Source: a virus
Virus record (IMG/VR): IMGVR_UViG_3300025096_000093
Span: 1 to 28,093 of that record
DNA: 28,093 nucleotides
Strand: one strand, 5' to 3'
Shown in pieces: positions 4,097-10,770 of the stretch. The notes under the pieces are model-generated. The model was not told the origin of the DNA. It worked only from the letters and a program-made list of their open reading frames with translations, and did not search any database. Within the stretch, counting starts at the first letter, position 1; each line of letters starts with the position of its first letter. A program made the position numbers and the translations under genes.

Positions 4097-6439
4097 ATGA
4101 GTCTTAGTAAACTTGTCAAGCAGCTAGATGCTGATTGGGCTACAGCACCGATCTATAGGAAGGGCGTAACGCTTCCAAACGGGCAAAAAGCCTGCGGAAA
4201 GTCACCACTAGCTAGAGCTGCTCACGAGGACCTAGCGCCAGCTGTAGCGGCTTGGTACATAGACGAAAACCCTGAGCTTTTTGGTGCTTGCGGTGTTTAC
4301 ACCGCAGCACGTTCCAAAGGGTTAGTAATCCTTGACGTTGATCGGAACCTCACAGCACTGACCCAGAAATGGGGGGCCGACTTAGACACAGCTCCCTGCA
4401 TCAAGAGCGCCAAGAAGAACGCCGCTAAATACCTCTTTTACGTTCCAGAGGCTTTATGGCCTGATGTTGCTGGCCTGTCCCATGCAGCTACCCAAGGGGA
4501 GGGCTTTGAAGTCCTCTGGGGTCCTCAGGGGGTCATAGCCGGCGAATATGCCGGTGGGGGGTCCTATGAGCTTCATGGCGACCTAAGTGCCCTTCCTGAG
4601 GCTCCTGTGTGGCTCTTAGAGCGCATGAAAGCCGAGAAAACCAAACGCAATCAACCTGAAAGCAGCGTCGTTGATAGTCGCTACGCCAGACGAACCAAGG
4701 AAGAAAAAATTCTGATCACTCGCCAGTGCTTGAGCGTTATCGCTCCAAGAGGGGCAGGTAGCGAGAGATTTTGGTGGGAGATTGGCGCAATGATCGCCAC
4801 CGAACTACCCGGTGATGAAGGGCTAGAGCTTTGGCGCGATTGGAGCAAAACCGATCCTGATTACGCCTTCTGCTGGGAAGGTGGCGACCCTTGCGCAGCA
4901 CGTTGGGCCTCAGGCTTTCACGGTGGCGGCCTCAACATGGGCTCCCTTATTCACCTAGCGAACCAGGCGGATCCTCATCAAGAAAGGTTTCGCGAAAACG
5001 GCCTACTCGCACTGGTTCAAGATTGCGAGGCGCAAACGATTCGCTTTAAAAATGAGGTAATTCCGTTCGCTGAGCTGATGAGTCGAGCGAAGGAATGCAT
5101 GGAGATAGACAATCCAGCGGAGATGACGCACGCGCTCCACACCCTTGCAACTGCAGCAAACTACAGGGATACAGCACCGCTCGAAAAGATGCTGCTCGAT
5201 GACCAGATGCACCAGATGCAACAAGGATCTCAATCCTTGGTTGATCTGATGGCCACGGACTATCAGACCAATTACCTCATCCCTGATGTCCTGCCTACTC
5301 CCTCTACCCTGCTACTGCATGGCGCTGGTGGCACCGGCAAGTCCATGGTGGCGTGGGTGCTCGCTAAGCACGTAGCCGAAGGCAAGCCTTTCATGGTGCG
5401 CGGCAAGTTGATGGACGTGAAACAAGGACCCGTGATCATCTTCAACGGTGATCAGCCCGAAAGCTCCCTGCAAAATCAGCTCATCGACGCTGATATAAAC
5501 CCCAACGCACCAATCCATATCTTCAACGGTTGGCAGATCTGCAGGCAGCTTGCCTTCATCAAGGCGGTCAAGAAGATCAAGCCGGCGTTGATCATTTTTG
5601 ATTCGCTCATCGGCTGCTCTGGTGGTAAAGCTTTCGATGAAAACAAAAGCGATTTTGCTTCGCCTCTGTACTGGCTGACCAACCAAAACGGCAGGATGTT
5701 TGACCCTTGCTCAATCGTTTTCATTCACCACGCCAACAAGACTGGAGGCTTCAGAGGTACAAGCGCTATCCGAGATGCGGTTAGCGAGGAATGGAACATC
5801 ACCAGGCCTGAAGGGAAAAATGCTGATAAGGACGCTCGGATAATCACGGTCCACAAGAGCAGATCCGGTAGGACTGATTGCAACCTGCTCCTTAAGCAAG
5901 AAAAGGATCTGAGCTTCTCGCTCAGCGACTGGCAGAAGCCTGAAGAGGTTGGCAGCACCGTTTCCGATCGCATCCTGCAAAGGTTGCGCGTGGTCCATCC
6001 CGCTGCACGAACCAGGGCTGAGCTGCAGATGGATCCGCTGGTTAACACGGATGGATCTGTAGAAGCCGTGAAAAAGTCGCTCCAGCGGTTGGCTAAGCGC
6101 AAGCTGGTGGAGGTCTCTGAAGAACGAGCCACCACCAAAGGAGGTAGAGCCACTAAATACTACAAAGCAGTAGTAGCAGAAGAGAGAGTCACGCGGGGGG
6201 CGTCAAAGCTGTCCCCTAGTCCCCTTGCTTCTCCTGGTACGACAGAAGAAAAGCAATGGGACACCCCACCGAAATTAGACAAGGTGTCCCATTGTGAATC
6301 CGAGGCTGTCACCCAAAAACCTGCCAAAGAGACCGATTTTCGAACACATACAGGGAACAGCCCTAAACCGCTGCCGGAGAGTCCGCACCAAGCAGCCATG
6401 GCTAGAGACGTGCTCGATGCGCTTAATAGCTGGTCCTAG
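4097..6439 (+). CDS. Primase-helicase (prim-pol + RecA-like ATPase)
   Basis: A 780-residue multidomain replication protein. Residues about 1-190 look like an archaeo-eukaryotic prim-pol domain. The acidic pair is D80/D82 in VILDVD, followed by a core ending FEVLWGPQGVIAGEY. A PriCT-like helical segment follows (about 212-290, FWWEIGAMIATELPGDEGLELW). The C-terminal half is a RecA-like hexameric helicase/RepA-type ATPase with Walker A GAGGTGKS (409-416), Walker B LIIFD (498-502) and the sensor stretch FIHHANKTGGFRGTSAIRDA. A winged-helix-like segment (about 630-700) and a low-complexity tail end it. It would unwind DNA and lay primers for the PolA at 7650. ATG 4097 is chosen over a TTG 24 bases upstream. 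One oddity: family members usually have His where this protein has Tyr in AGEY, a possible change in the nucleotide-binding motif. Confidence 0.88.
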   Translation: MSLSKLVKQLDADWATAPIYRKGVTLPNGQKACGKSPLARAAHEDLAPAVAAWYIDENPELFGACGVYTAARSKGLVILDVDRNLTALTQKWGADLDTAPCIKSAKKNAAKYLFYVPEALWPDVAGLSHAATQGEGFEVLWGPQGVIAGEYAGGGSYELHGDLSALPEAPVWLLERMKAEKTKRNQPESSVVDSRYARRTKEEKILITRQCLSVIAPRGAGSERFWWEIGAMIATELPGDEGLELWRDWSKTDPDYAFCWEGGDPCAARWASGFHGGGLNMGSLIHLANQADPHQERFRENGLLALVQDCEAQTIRFKNEVIPFAELMSRAKECMEIDNPAEMTHALHTLATAANYRDTAPLEKMLLDDQMHQMQQGSQSLVDLMATDYQTNYLIPDVLPTPSTLLLHGAGGTGKSMVAWVLAKHVAEGKPFMVRGKLMDVKQGPVIIFNGDQPESSLQNQLIDADINPNAPIHIFNGWQICRQLAFIKAVKKIKPALIIFDSLIGCSGGKAFDENKSDFASPLYWLTNQNGRMFDPCSIVFIHHANKTGGFRGTSAIRDAVSEEWNITRPEGKNADKDARIITVHKSRSGRTDCNLLLKQEKDLSFSLSDWQKPEEVGSTVSDRILQRLRVVHPAARTRAELQMDPLVNTDGSVEAVKKSLQRLAKRKLVEVSEERATTKGGRATKYYKAVVAEERVTRGASKLSPSPLASPGTTEEKQWDTPPKLDKVSHCESEAVTQKPAKETDFRTHTGNSPKPLPESPHQAAMARDVLDALNSWS

Positions 6440-6445
6440 TGTGCT

Positions 6446-6811
6446 ATGCTATCTATGAACCCGAAGGTATCGATTGAGTTGGATACGTCGCAATGGTGGG
6501 CAGCCCTGGCTGCGCTGCTGCTCAGCTCCACTCCGGCGCTGGCACACGAAGGCCATCTCAGCTCCTGGACCGGAGCTGAGAGGCTCAACTGGAGAGCTCC
6601 GCCCTTCAACAAGTGCGCGGTATATGCCGACACGAACGCTAATTACGTCCCATGGAAAACAGCTAACGCGGAGGCTCTTAGGACTATGGACTCGTTAAAC
6701 GCGGAAACCTGGAACGGAGGTCCCACCTACCCAACGCGAGCCTCATTCATCCACGACTACACGGTCCACCAAGAAGCCTGGATGAAAGCCAACTGCCCTT
6801 GGATCTTCTGA
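6446..6811 (+). CDS. Small exported protein of unknown function
   Basis: 121 residues with a likely signal peptide: a hydrophobic core WWAALAALLLSS (17-28), then TPALA and a signal peptidase I site after A33 (ALA/HE). The mature part of about 88 residues has two cysteines (in NKCAVY and NCPWIF) that could pair in the periplasm, and is rich in W, N and Y. I do not recognise the family. It begins six bases after the primase-helicase stop. A second ATG at 6455 is possible, and neither has a clear Shine-Dalgarno sequence. In a phage such a protein might block superinfection or act on the envelope, but nothing in the sequence decides this. Confidence 0.65.
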   Translation: MLSMNPKVSIELDTSQWWAALAALLLSSTPALAHEGHLSSWTGAERLNWRAPPFNKCAVYADTNANYVPWKTANAEALRTMDSLNAETWNGGPTYPTRASFIHDYTVHQEAWMKANCPWIF

Positions 6812-6816
6812 TAAGG

Positions 6817-6845
6817 TTGACAACACCTATTTGGTGTGCTACTGT
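6817..6845 (+). promoter_or_regulatory. Consensus promoter with palindromic spacer
   Basis: A perfect TTGACA (6817-6822), a 17-bp spacer and TACTGT (6840-6845). The spacer carries the inverted repeat ACACC-tattt-GGTGT (6823-6837), a likely operator. Transcription would start near 6852. Confidence 0.72.
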
Positions 6846-6851
6846 ATATAC

Positions 6852-6912
6852 ATGAAGGGCTTGGTACACCTTTCAAACAAAAGAGCCGCCTGCAGCTTGA
6901 GGTGGCTTTTTT
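6852..6912 (+). ncRNA. Predicted short RNA of about 60 nt
   Basis: A consensus promoter directly precedes this stretch and a strong terminator ends it, with no normal gene in between. The 3' end is the hairpin AGCCGCCT/AGGTGGCT plus T6. A 20-codon ORF (ATG at 6852, stop at 6912-6914) would be leaderless and would run through the terminator stem, so a regulatory RNA, or a leader/attenuator for the gene at 7000, is more likely. Existence of the transcript is inferred from the promoter-terminator pair. Confidence 0.5.
6884..6912 (+). terminator. Rho-independent terminator of the short RNA
   Basis: AGCCGCCT, loop GCAGCTTG, AGGTGGCT (eight pairs including one G-U), then a T-run from 6907 to 6912. 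Confidence 0.82.
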
Positions 6913-6919
6913 AATGGTG

Positions 6920-6942
6920 TGCCAATTGGCAAACCGGCCAAT
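6920..6942. promoter_or_regulatory. GCCAAT operator-like inverted repeats
   Basis: TGCCAATTGGCA (6920-6931) is a perfect 12-bp palindrome, and a third GCCAAT follows at 6937-6942, forming TTGGC-aaaccg-GCCAA with the first. It lies about 30 bases before a TATGAT -10 candidate (6971-6976) for the gene at 7000. The recognising protein is unknown. Confidence 0.4.
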
Positions 6943-6999
6943 AAGAACTACACCAGCAGAAATAATCTAGTATGATACAGAGGTAAAGAAGGTTCACCC

Positions 7000-7275
7000 A
7001 TGCCCCAAGCCACCTTAAAGAACTTCAGCTACACCAAAGGTTCGGACCTCATTGAGGTTCACGCCATCGTTGAAGATGCAGTTCAGGTTTCCCCTGCCAC
7101 CCTTTACGATCCACCAGAATTCGCTTCTGGTTATTGTGTTACAACAATACTATGGGACGAAGAGGTGACACCAGAAAACGCTCCAACACATAGCGACATC
7201 AAGAAGCGCCTACCTTGGATCCCTTCCGAAGACTGGACTTATGTTCCACCGATTGAGTTTCCCGATGATGTCTAA
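7000..7275 (+). CDS. Hypothetical acidic protein (91 aa)
   Basis: No family recognised. The protein is acidic, with no membrane segment; it begins MPQATLKNFSYTKGSDLIEVHAIV and ends YVPPIEFPDDV. The beta-rich start and the proline-rich, charged C-terminus suggest a small globular or interaction protein. The start is well supported by GAAGG seven bases upstream. A possible -10 (TATGAT, 6971-6976) and the GCCAAT repeats lie before it. Ten bases after its stop is a terminator hairpin, and its last codons overlap the start of the next ORF (ATGATGTCTAA). The short AT-rich leader and close repeats suggest it is a regulated early gene. Confidence 0.72.
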   Translation: MPQATLKNFSYTKGSDLIEVHAIVEDAVQVSPATLYDPPEFASGYCVTTILWDEEVTPENAPTHSDIKKRLPWIPSEDWTYVPPIEFPDDV

Positions 7276-7489
7276 GTCATCCACAAGCCCCTCCAATGGG
7301 GCTTCTTTATTTGAGATCTTATCCCTCATACGTGAGCACTGTAACGCTGCAGATGCCAGATGGAAGGGTCTCATAAGGTCTGGCGGTGATCCGCAAGAAG
7401 TCGCCCAGGCCTTCGGTGCATATATGGCATTGTGTGACTTTAAAACTGATTTGGTTACCAAGTGGCCCATCGATGTGATACACTCATAA
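7265..7489 (+). CDS. Hypothetical protein (74 aa), coupled to the previous gene
   Basis: No family recognised. From ATG 7265 (or ATG 7268) it reads MMSKSSTSPSNGAS, then a helical region FEILSLIREHCNAADARWKG and AQAFGAYMALCDFKTDLV. The amino-acid mix looks like a real folded protein. Its start overlaps the stop of the 7000 gene, suggesting translational coupling. However, a good terminator (7285-7304) lies inside its first codons, so its expression would depend on readthrough or on translating ribosomes melting the hairpin. That makes it less certain than its neighbours. Confidence 0.5.
   Translation: MMSKSSTSPSNGASLFEILSLIREHCNAADARWKGLIRSGGDPQEVAQAFGAYMALCDFKTDLVTKWPIDVIHS
7285..7311 (+). 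terminator. Intrinsic terminator or attenuator
   Basis: AAGCCCC, loop TCCAAT, GGGGCTT (seven perfect pairs), followed by CTTTATT. It is ten bases past the 7275 stop and inside the next ORF, so it may act as an attenuator. Confidence 0.65.
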
Positions 7490-7500
7490 GGTAATTACCT
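7476..7500 (+). promoter_or_regulatory. Extended -10 promoter with operator at the start site
   Basis: TGATACACT (7476-7484) is the same extended -10 as at 1182-1190. The -35 region (TACCAA) is poor. Six bases on is the perfect palindrome AGGTAATTACCT (7489-7500), which would cover the transcription start, as expected for a repressor site. It would drive the membrane protein and DNA polymerase genes. Confidence 0.5.
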
Positions 7501-7516
7501 CCAACTAGAGGACCTT

Positions 7517-7660
7517 ATGAAAGAGTATTTTTCGCCCCACCTAGGCCTTGTGTGCCTAGGTGTTCTTGTATTCAGCCTCTACGCGCTGGCCCTAACGCAG
7601 CAGCCGCTACCTGAAATCCCTGCTGAAAGCGTGCAGATGGAGGGGAACTATGAATACTAA
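7517..7660 (+). CDS. Small single-pass membrane protein (47 aa)
   Basis: A 47-codon ORF with a good Shine-Dalgarno sequence (AGAGGA, five bases before ATG 7517). It starts MKEYFSPHLG, then one clear hydrophobic helix LVCLGVLVFSLYALAL (about residues 11-26), then a polar Pro/Glu-rich tail ending QMEGNYEY. The end overlaps the DNA polymerase start by 11 bases, so the two are translationally coupled. The length and layout resemble small phage inner-membrane proteins (holin-like or superinfection exclusion proteins), but holins usually sit beside the lysozyme, which is 3 kb away. Function unknown. Short length makes it easy to miss. Confidence 0.66.
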   Translation: MKEYFSPHLGLVCLGVLVFSLYALALTQQPLPEIPAESVQMEGNYEY

Positions 7661-9500
7661 TTACACCCTCTATCAAGGCATTCAATACCTTGAGCATGTA
7701 GCCACAGCTTCGAGCGTCTGCTTTGACGTAGAAACGCTCCAGCTACAGCCAGAACTAGGCAAGCTCCGCTTGCTTCAGCTTGGTTCAAAGGTGCGCAAGT
7801 GTGTGGTCGTTATAGACCTGTTTGATTTAGATGAAGCTGGCTTCAATAAGCTGCGCCTCTTCTTTACCAATGGCGAGCGCTTTTGGTTCGCTCATAACGC
7901 TGTCTTTGACCTGGCTTGGCTCCAGGAATATGACATGCACCCACGAGGGCGCATCGGTGATTCCATGCTGGCTAGCAAGCTGATCAACAATGGAATATCT
8001 TCAACGGTTCGCCACGGCCTACAGCATGTAGTACAAAGGTACTTAAAGGATGATGATGGTCGTCCTGTTGTGCTGCCCAAAGAACAGCAGCTCTCTGACT
8101 GGAGCGCACCGATCCTTAGTGAAGAACAGATTCTCTACGCTGCCAGGGATGTAATAGCGCTGGCCGAGCTTGAGAATCCGCTGCTTGTGCGGATCGCTAC
8201 GAACCGTTTGACTAATGCCTACGCAGTTGAGTGCAATGCTCTGAGGCCGCTCGCTCAAATCTGGCGCTGTGGCTTGCCATGGAATCCAGAAGAGCTGGAG
8301 CAAAGAAAGCAGGACTACAGCCACGACATTGAGCAGCTAGGGAACGAGTTTATTCTGAAGCTCGATGCAAACCTGCCAGCTGAACACCGGCTGCCACGAG
8401 ATGAGGATGGCTCATTAAACCTCAGGCCACGAGCCACGGGTTACGTTCGCGATGGAACCAAGAAACCAGCCGGCTTCAACATCAGCTCCCCGAAGCAGTT
8501 GCTTGAAAAATTAACCGCGTTGCTCGGACACGTTCCAACCGATAGCAATGGCAAGCCGAGCGCTAGCCGTGCTGCCTTGCGTGGTTACGCCGCAGACAGT
8601 GAAATCATCCAGCTCTATTTGACGTGGAAGAAATCTGAAAAACGGAGGCAAATGGTTGTCTCAATTCAAGCAAAGATGGACTCATCCCACGTAACCAAAG
8701 CCAGCTATATGCAATTAGGGGCAGACACGGGACGGATGAGCTGCATCAAACCCAACCTTCAGCAAGTACCTAGAGAACCGGAATTCCGCGCTTGCGTGCA
8801 AACACCCAAAGGCTGGTCCATCGTGGATGCTGATTACTCACAGCTGGAGCTACGTCTAGCAGCAGCCATCGCCAAAGACGAACGCATGATTGCTGCGTAC
8901 CAGGAAGGGGAAGACATCCACCAGATAACAGCTGACATGGTGGGATGCTCGCGCCAGCAGGCCAAGGCCTGTAATTTTGGTTTCTTGTTTGGTGGTGGTG
9001 CAGAAGGTTTACGGAGCTACGCTGGCAGCCAAGGTCTGGTCATCTCGCTAAAAGAAGCTGCTGAATTTAAGAAGAAGTGGCACGCTGCCTACAAAGGAAT
9101 TGCACGTTGGCACAAGCGAGCAGCTGAAGAAGCCACCGCGTCGGAAGGGGATAGATGGGCCGAGGTTCGCATTCCCGGCACCGGATTACGGCGCTACCTG
9201 CCAGGGGATCTCAACAGGCTCACCGTACGTGCGAACACACCGATACAAGGAGCTGGAAGCGCTTGCCTCAAGTTCGCCTTAATAAAACTTTGGCCACTTG
9301 TACACGCTGCTGGAGAGGATGTTGTGAAGATTGCCGCCGTCGTTCATGACGAAATCCTGCTGCTATGTAGAGACGAAGTAGCGTCAACGTGGGCTCCGTT
9401 GCTCAAGGAAAAAATGGAAGAAGCCGGTCAAGTATTTATGGCTGATGTTCCATGCATCGCTGAAGTCCACATCGGTAAGAACTGGGCTCAGGTTCACTGA
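7650..9500 (+). CDS. polA: Family A DNA polymerase with 3'-5' exonuclease
   Basis: 616 residues; the phage replicative polymerase. The proofreading DEDD exonuclease is intact: D26 and E28 (FDVET), D87 (HNAVFD), Y163 and D167 (YAARD). The polymerase palm and fingers show motif A DADYSQLELR (catalytic D395), motif B RQQAKACNFGFLFGG (R435, K439, F443), and motif C VHDE (D567). There is no 5'-3' exonuclease domain, as usual for phage enzymes. By alignment with E. coli Pol I, F443 equals F762 and F447 replaces Y766. The start ATG follows GGAGG and overlaps the 47-aa membrane protein gene. It works with the primase-helicase and SSB. Confidence is high. Confidence 0.97.
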   Translation: MNTNYTLYQGIQYLEHVATASSVCFDVETLQLQPELGKLRLLQLGSKVRKCVVVIDLFDLDEAGFNKLRLFFTNGERFWFAHNAVFDLAWLQEYDMHPRGRIGDSMLASKLINNGISSTVRHGLQHVVQRYLKDDDGRPVVLPKEQQLSDWSAPILSEEQILYAARDVIALAELENPLLVRIATNRLTNAYAVECNALRPLAQIWRCGLPWNPEELEQRKQDYSHDIEQLGNEFILKLDANLPAEHRLPRDEDGSLNLRPRATGYVRDGTKKPAGFNISSPKQLLEKLTALLGHVPTDSNGKPSASRAALRGYAADSEIIQLYLTWKKSEKRRQMVVSIQAKMDSSHVTKASYMQLGADTGRMSCIKPNLQQVPREPEFRACVQTPKGWSIVDADYSQLELRLAAAIAKDERMIAAYQEGEDIHQITADMVGCSRQQAKACNFGFLFGGGAEGLRSYAGSQGLVISLKEAAEFKKKWHAAYKGIARWHKRAAEEATASEGDRWAEVRIPGTGLRRYLPGDLNRLTVRANTPIQGAGSACLKFALIKLWPLVHAAGEDVVKIAAVVHDEILLLCRDEVASTWAPLLKEKMEEAGQVFMADVPCIAEVHIGKNWAQVH

Positions 9501-9531
9501 TAAAGGAATTGCAAGATCACACGACAAAACC

Positions 9532-9702
9532 ATGACCCAAAATTTCGCTATTTTTAAATGCAACGACCGCTGGAAAGTATGTGTGGAAGATTCAAAGTGC
9601 ATCTACTATGATTCACTTAAAGTTGCCATGGCCTGCGCCTACGACTATGCCAACCGGCTGACAGATAATTTGGCGGCGACTGATGGAGTAGAGATGAAGT
9701 AG
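9532..9702 (+). CDS. Hypothetical protein (56 aa)
   Basis: No family recognised. From ATG 9532 it reads MTQNFAIFKCNDRWKVCVED, followed by YYDSLKVAMACAYDYANRL. The pattern of a short strand-strand-helix with an alternating aromatic face looks like a small domain. It starts 31 bases after the polymerase stop, with only a distant AAAGGA. The frame is open upstream into the polymerase gene, so the start is uncertain. The next ORF has a similar layout (a beta-rich start then VTFEKAVSVARALIGV), hinting at distant duplication. Confidence 0.6.
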   Translation: MTQNFAIFKCNDRWKVCVEDSKCIYYDSLKVAMACAYDYANRLTDNLAATDGVEMK

Positions 9703-9718
9703 CTTCCACTCTTTGCTA

Positions 9719-9910
9719 ATGCGTTTCCTTCTTAAATCCAACAATCTCTACGTTTCTGCCTGTTATGACACGACTGGTTCAGGCGTGCGCCTCACCGAGA
9801 AGCGTGATGACGCTTGTAGTTTTGTTACTTTTGAAAAAGCCGTCTCAGTTGCCCGTGCCTTGATCGGGGTGCTTGAACACGCGCCAATCATTGAAACCTG
9901 CACTCACTAA
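9719..9910 (+). CDS. Hypothetical protein (63 aa), coupled to the sigma gene
   Basis: No family recognised. It reads MRFLLKSNNLYVSACYDTTG, then a helix (FEKAVSVARALIGVLE). A TTG six bases upstream is an alternative start. The TAA stop overlaps the sigma-factor ATG (TAATG), so the two are translationally coupled. That position would suit a partner or antagonist of the sigma factor, but this is a guess from placement only. Confidence 0.62.
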   Translation: MRFLLKSNNLYVSACYDTTGSGVRLTEKRDDACSFVTFEKAVSVARALIGVLEHAPIIETCTH

Positions 9911-10770
9911 TGAGTGACTCTATTAAAGATTATCTCAACACAATCTCCCGTTATCCATTGCTGAATCATCGGCAGGAGATAGTGCTTGCGCGTTGCGTAA
10001 GAAAGTGGATTGACTCTGAGGAGCCAACCTCTGGAGAGATTCGGGCGGGAAAAAGAGCCTATCAAAAATTGATGAACTGCAATCTCCGTCTCGTAGTGGT
10101 AGTTGCAAAGAAGTACGCAATCCGTGCCCACCGCAGTGACCTACTGGATCTGATCCAAGAGGGAACGATTGGCATGGCCCAAGCAATTAAAAAGTATGAC
10201 CCTGAACGTGGGTACGCATTTTCTACCTATTCGTTCTGGTGGATTAGGCAGGCAGTCACGCGGTATCTATCTCAGTTCGATCGGATGATCCGCTTGCCTG
10301 GGAATGCCAATGATCAGATCATCAAGCTGCGCTACTGGCTCCCCTCGTTCCAGATGCAGCATGGAAGAATGCCCACGTTGGAGGAATGCGCAGAATTTAC
10401 AAACGTTCCACCTAAGCGCTTAGCGGGGTACATGGCGCACATAAATGACGCATACTCCCTAGACGCCCCAGTTGCTACCAACACGGAGACTTGTCTATTA
10501 GATGCTGTGGCCGATCCAGATGCTGAAGACATGCTGGAAAGCTTGGCGTGGTCTCTAGGCGCAGAGTATTTAAAGGAAATGATCAAACAGCTATCTCGTA
10601 AAGAACAGACCATTCTCAATCACCACTTCGGATTGGCAGGGAGAGAAGTTCAATCTCTTTCAGCCCTAGGAAAAACACTTGGTATCTCTAGGGAAAGAGT
10701 AAGACAACTAGAAACCAAAGCCCTGCTTAAGCTAAGACTGAGAACAGCTGGAGCTAAGGTCAAGCTATGA
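9910..10770 (+). CDS. Phage sigma-70 factor (group 2, cyanobacterial type)
   Basis: 286 residues of a primary-like sigma factor lacking region 1.1. Region 1.2 is DSIKDYLNTISRYPLLNHRQ. Region 2 runs from NLRLVVVVAKKYA through DLIQEGTIGMAQAIKKYDP (core binding) to FSTYSFWWIRQAVTRYLSQ (-10 recognition and melting). Region 3 is EECAEFTNVPPKRLAGYM. Region 4 is LSRKEQTILNHHFGLAG and the -35 helix-turn-helix ALGKTLGISRERVRQLETKAL. All key parts are present, so it should bind host RNA polymerase core. It overlaps the preceding ORF and the lysozyme gene by a few bases. Its probable job is to direct polymerase to phage late promoters. It was most likely captured from a cyanobacterial host. The -10 aromatic residues are kept (FSTYSFWW). 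Confidence 0.93.
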   Translation: MSDSIKDYLNTISRYPLLNHRQEIVLARCVRKWIDSEEPTSGEIRAGKRAYQKLMNCNLRLVVVVAKKYAIRAHRSDLLDLIQEGTIGMAQAIKKYDPERGYAFSTYSFWWIRQAVTRYLSQFDRMIRLPGNANDQIIKLRYWLPSFQMQHGRMPTLEECAEFTNVPPKRLAGYMAHINDAYSLDAPVATNTETCLLDAVADPDAEDMLESLAWSLGAEYLKEMIKQLSRKEQTILNHHFGLAGREVQSLSALGKTLGISRERVRQLETKALLKLRLRTAGAKVKL

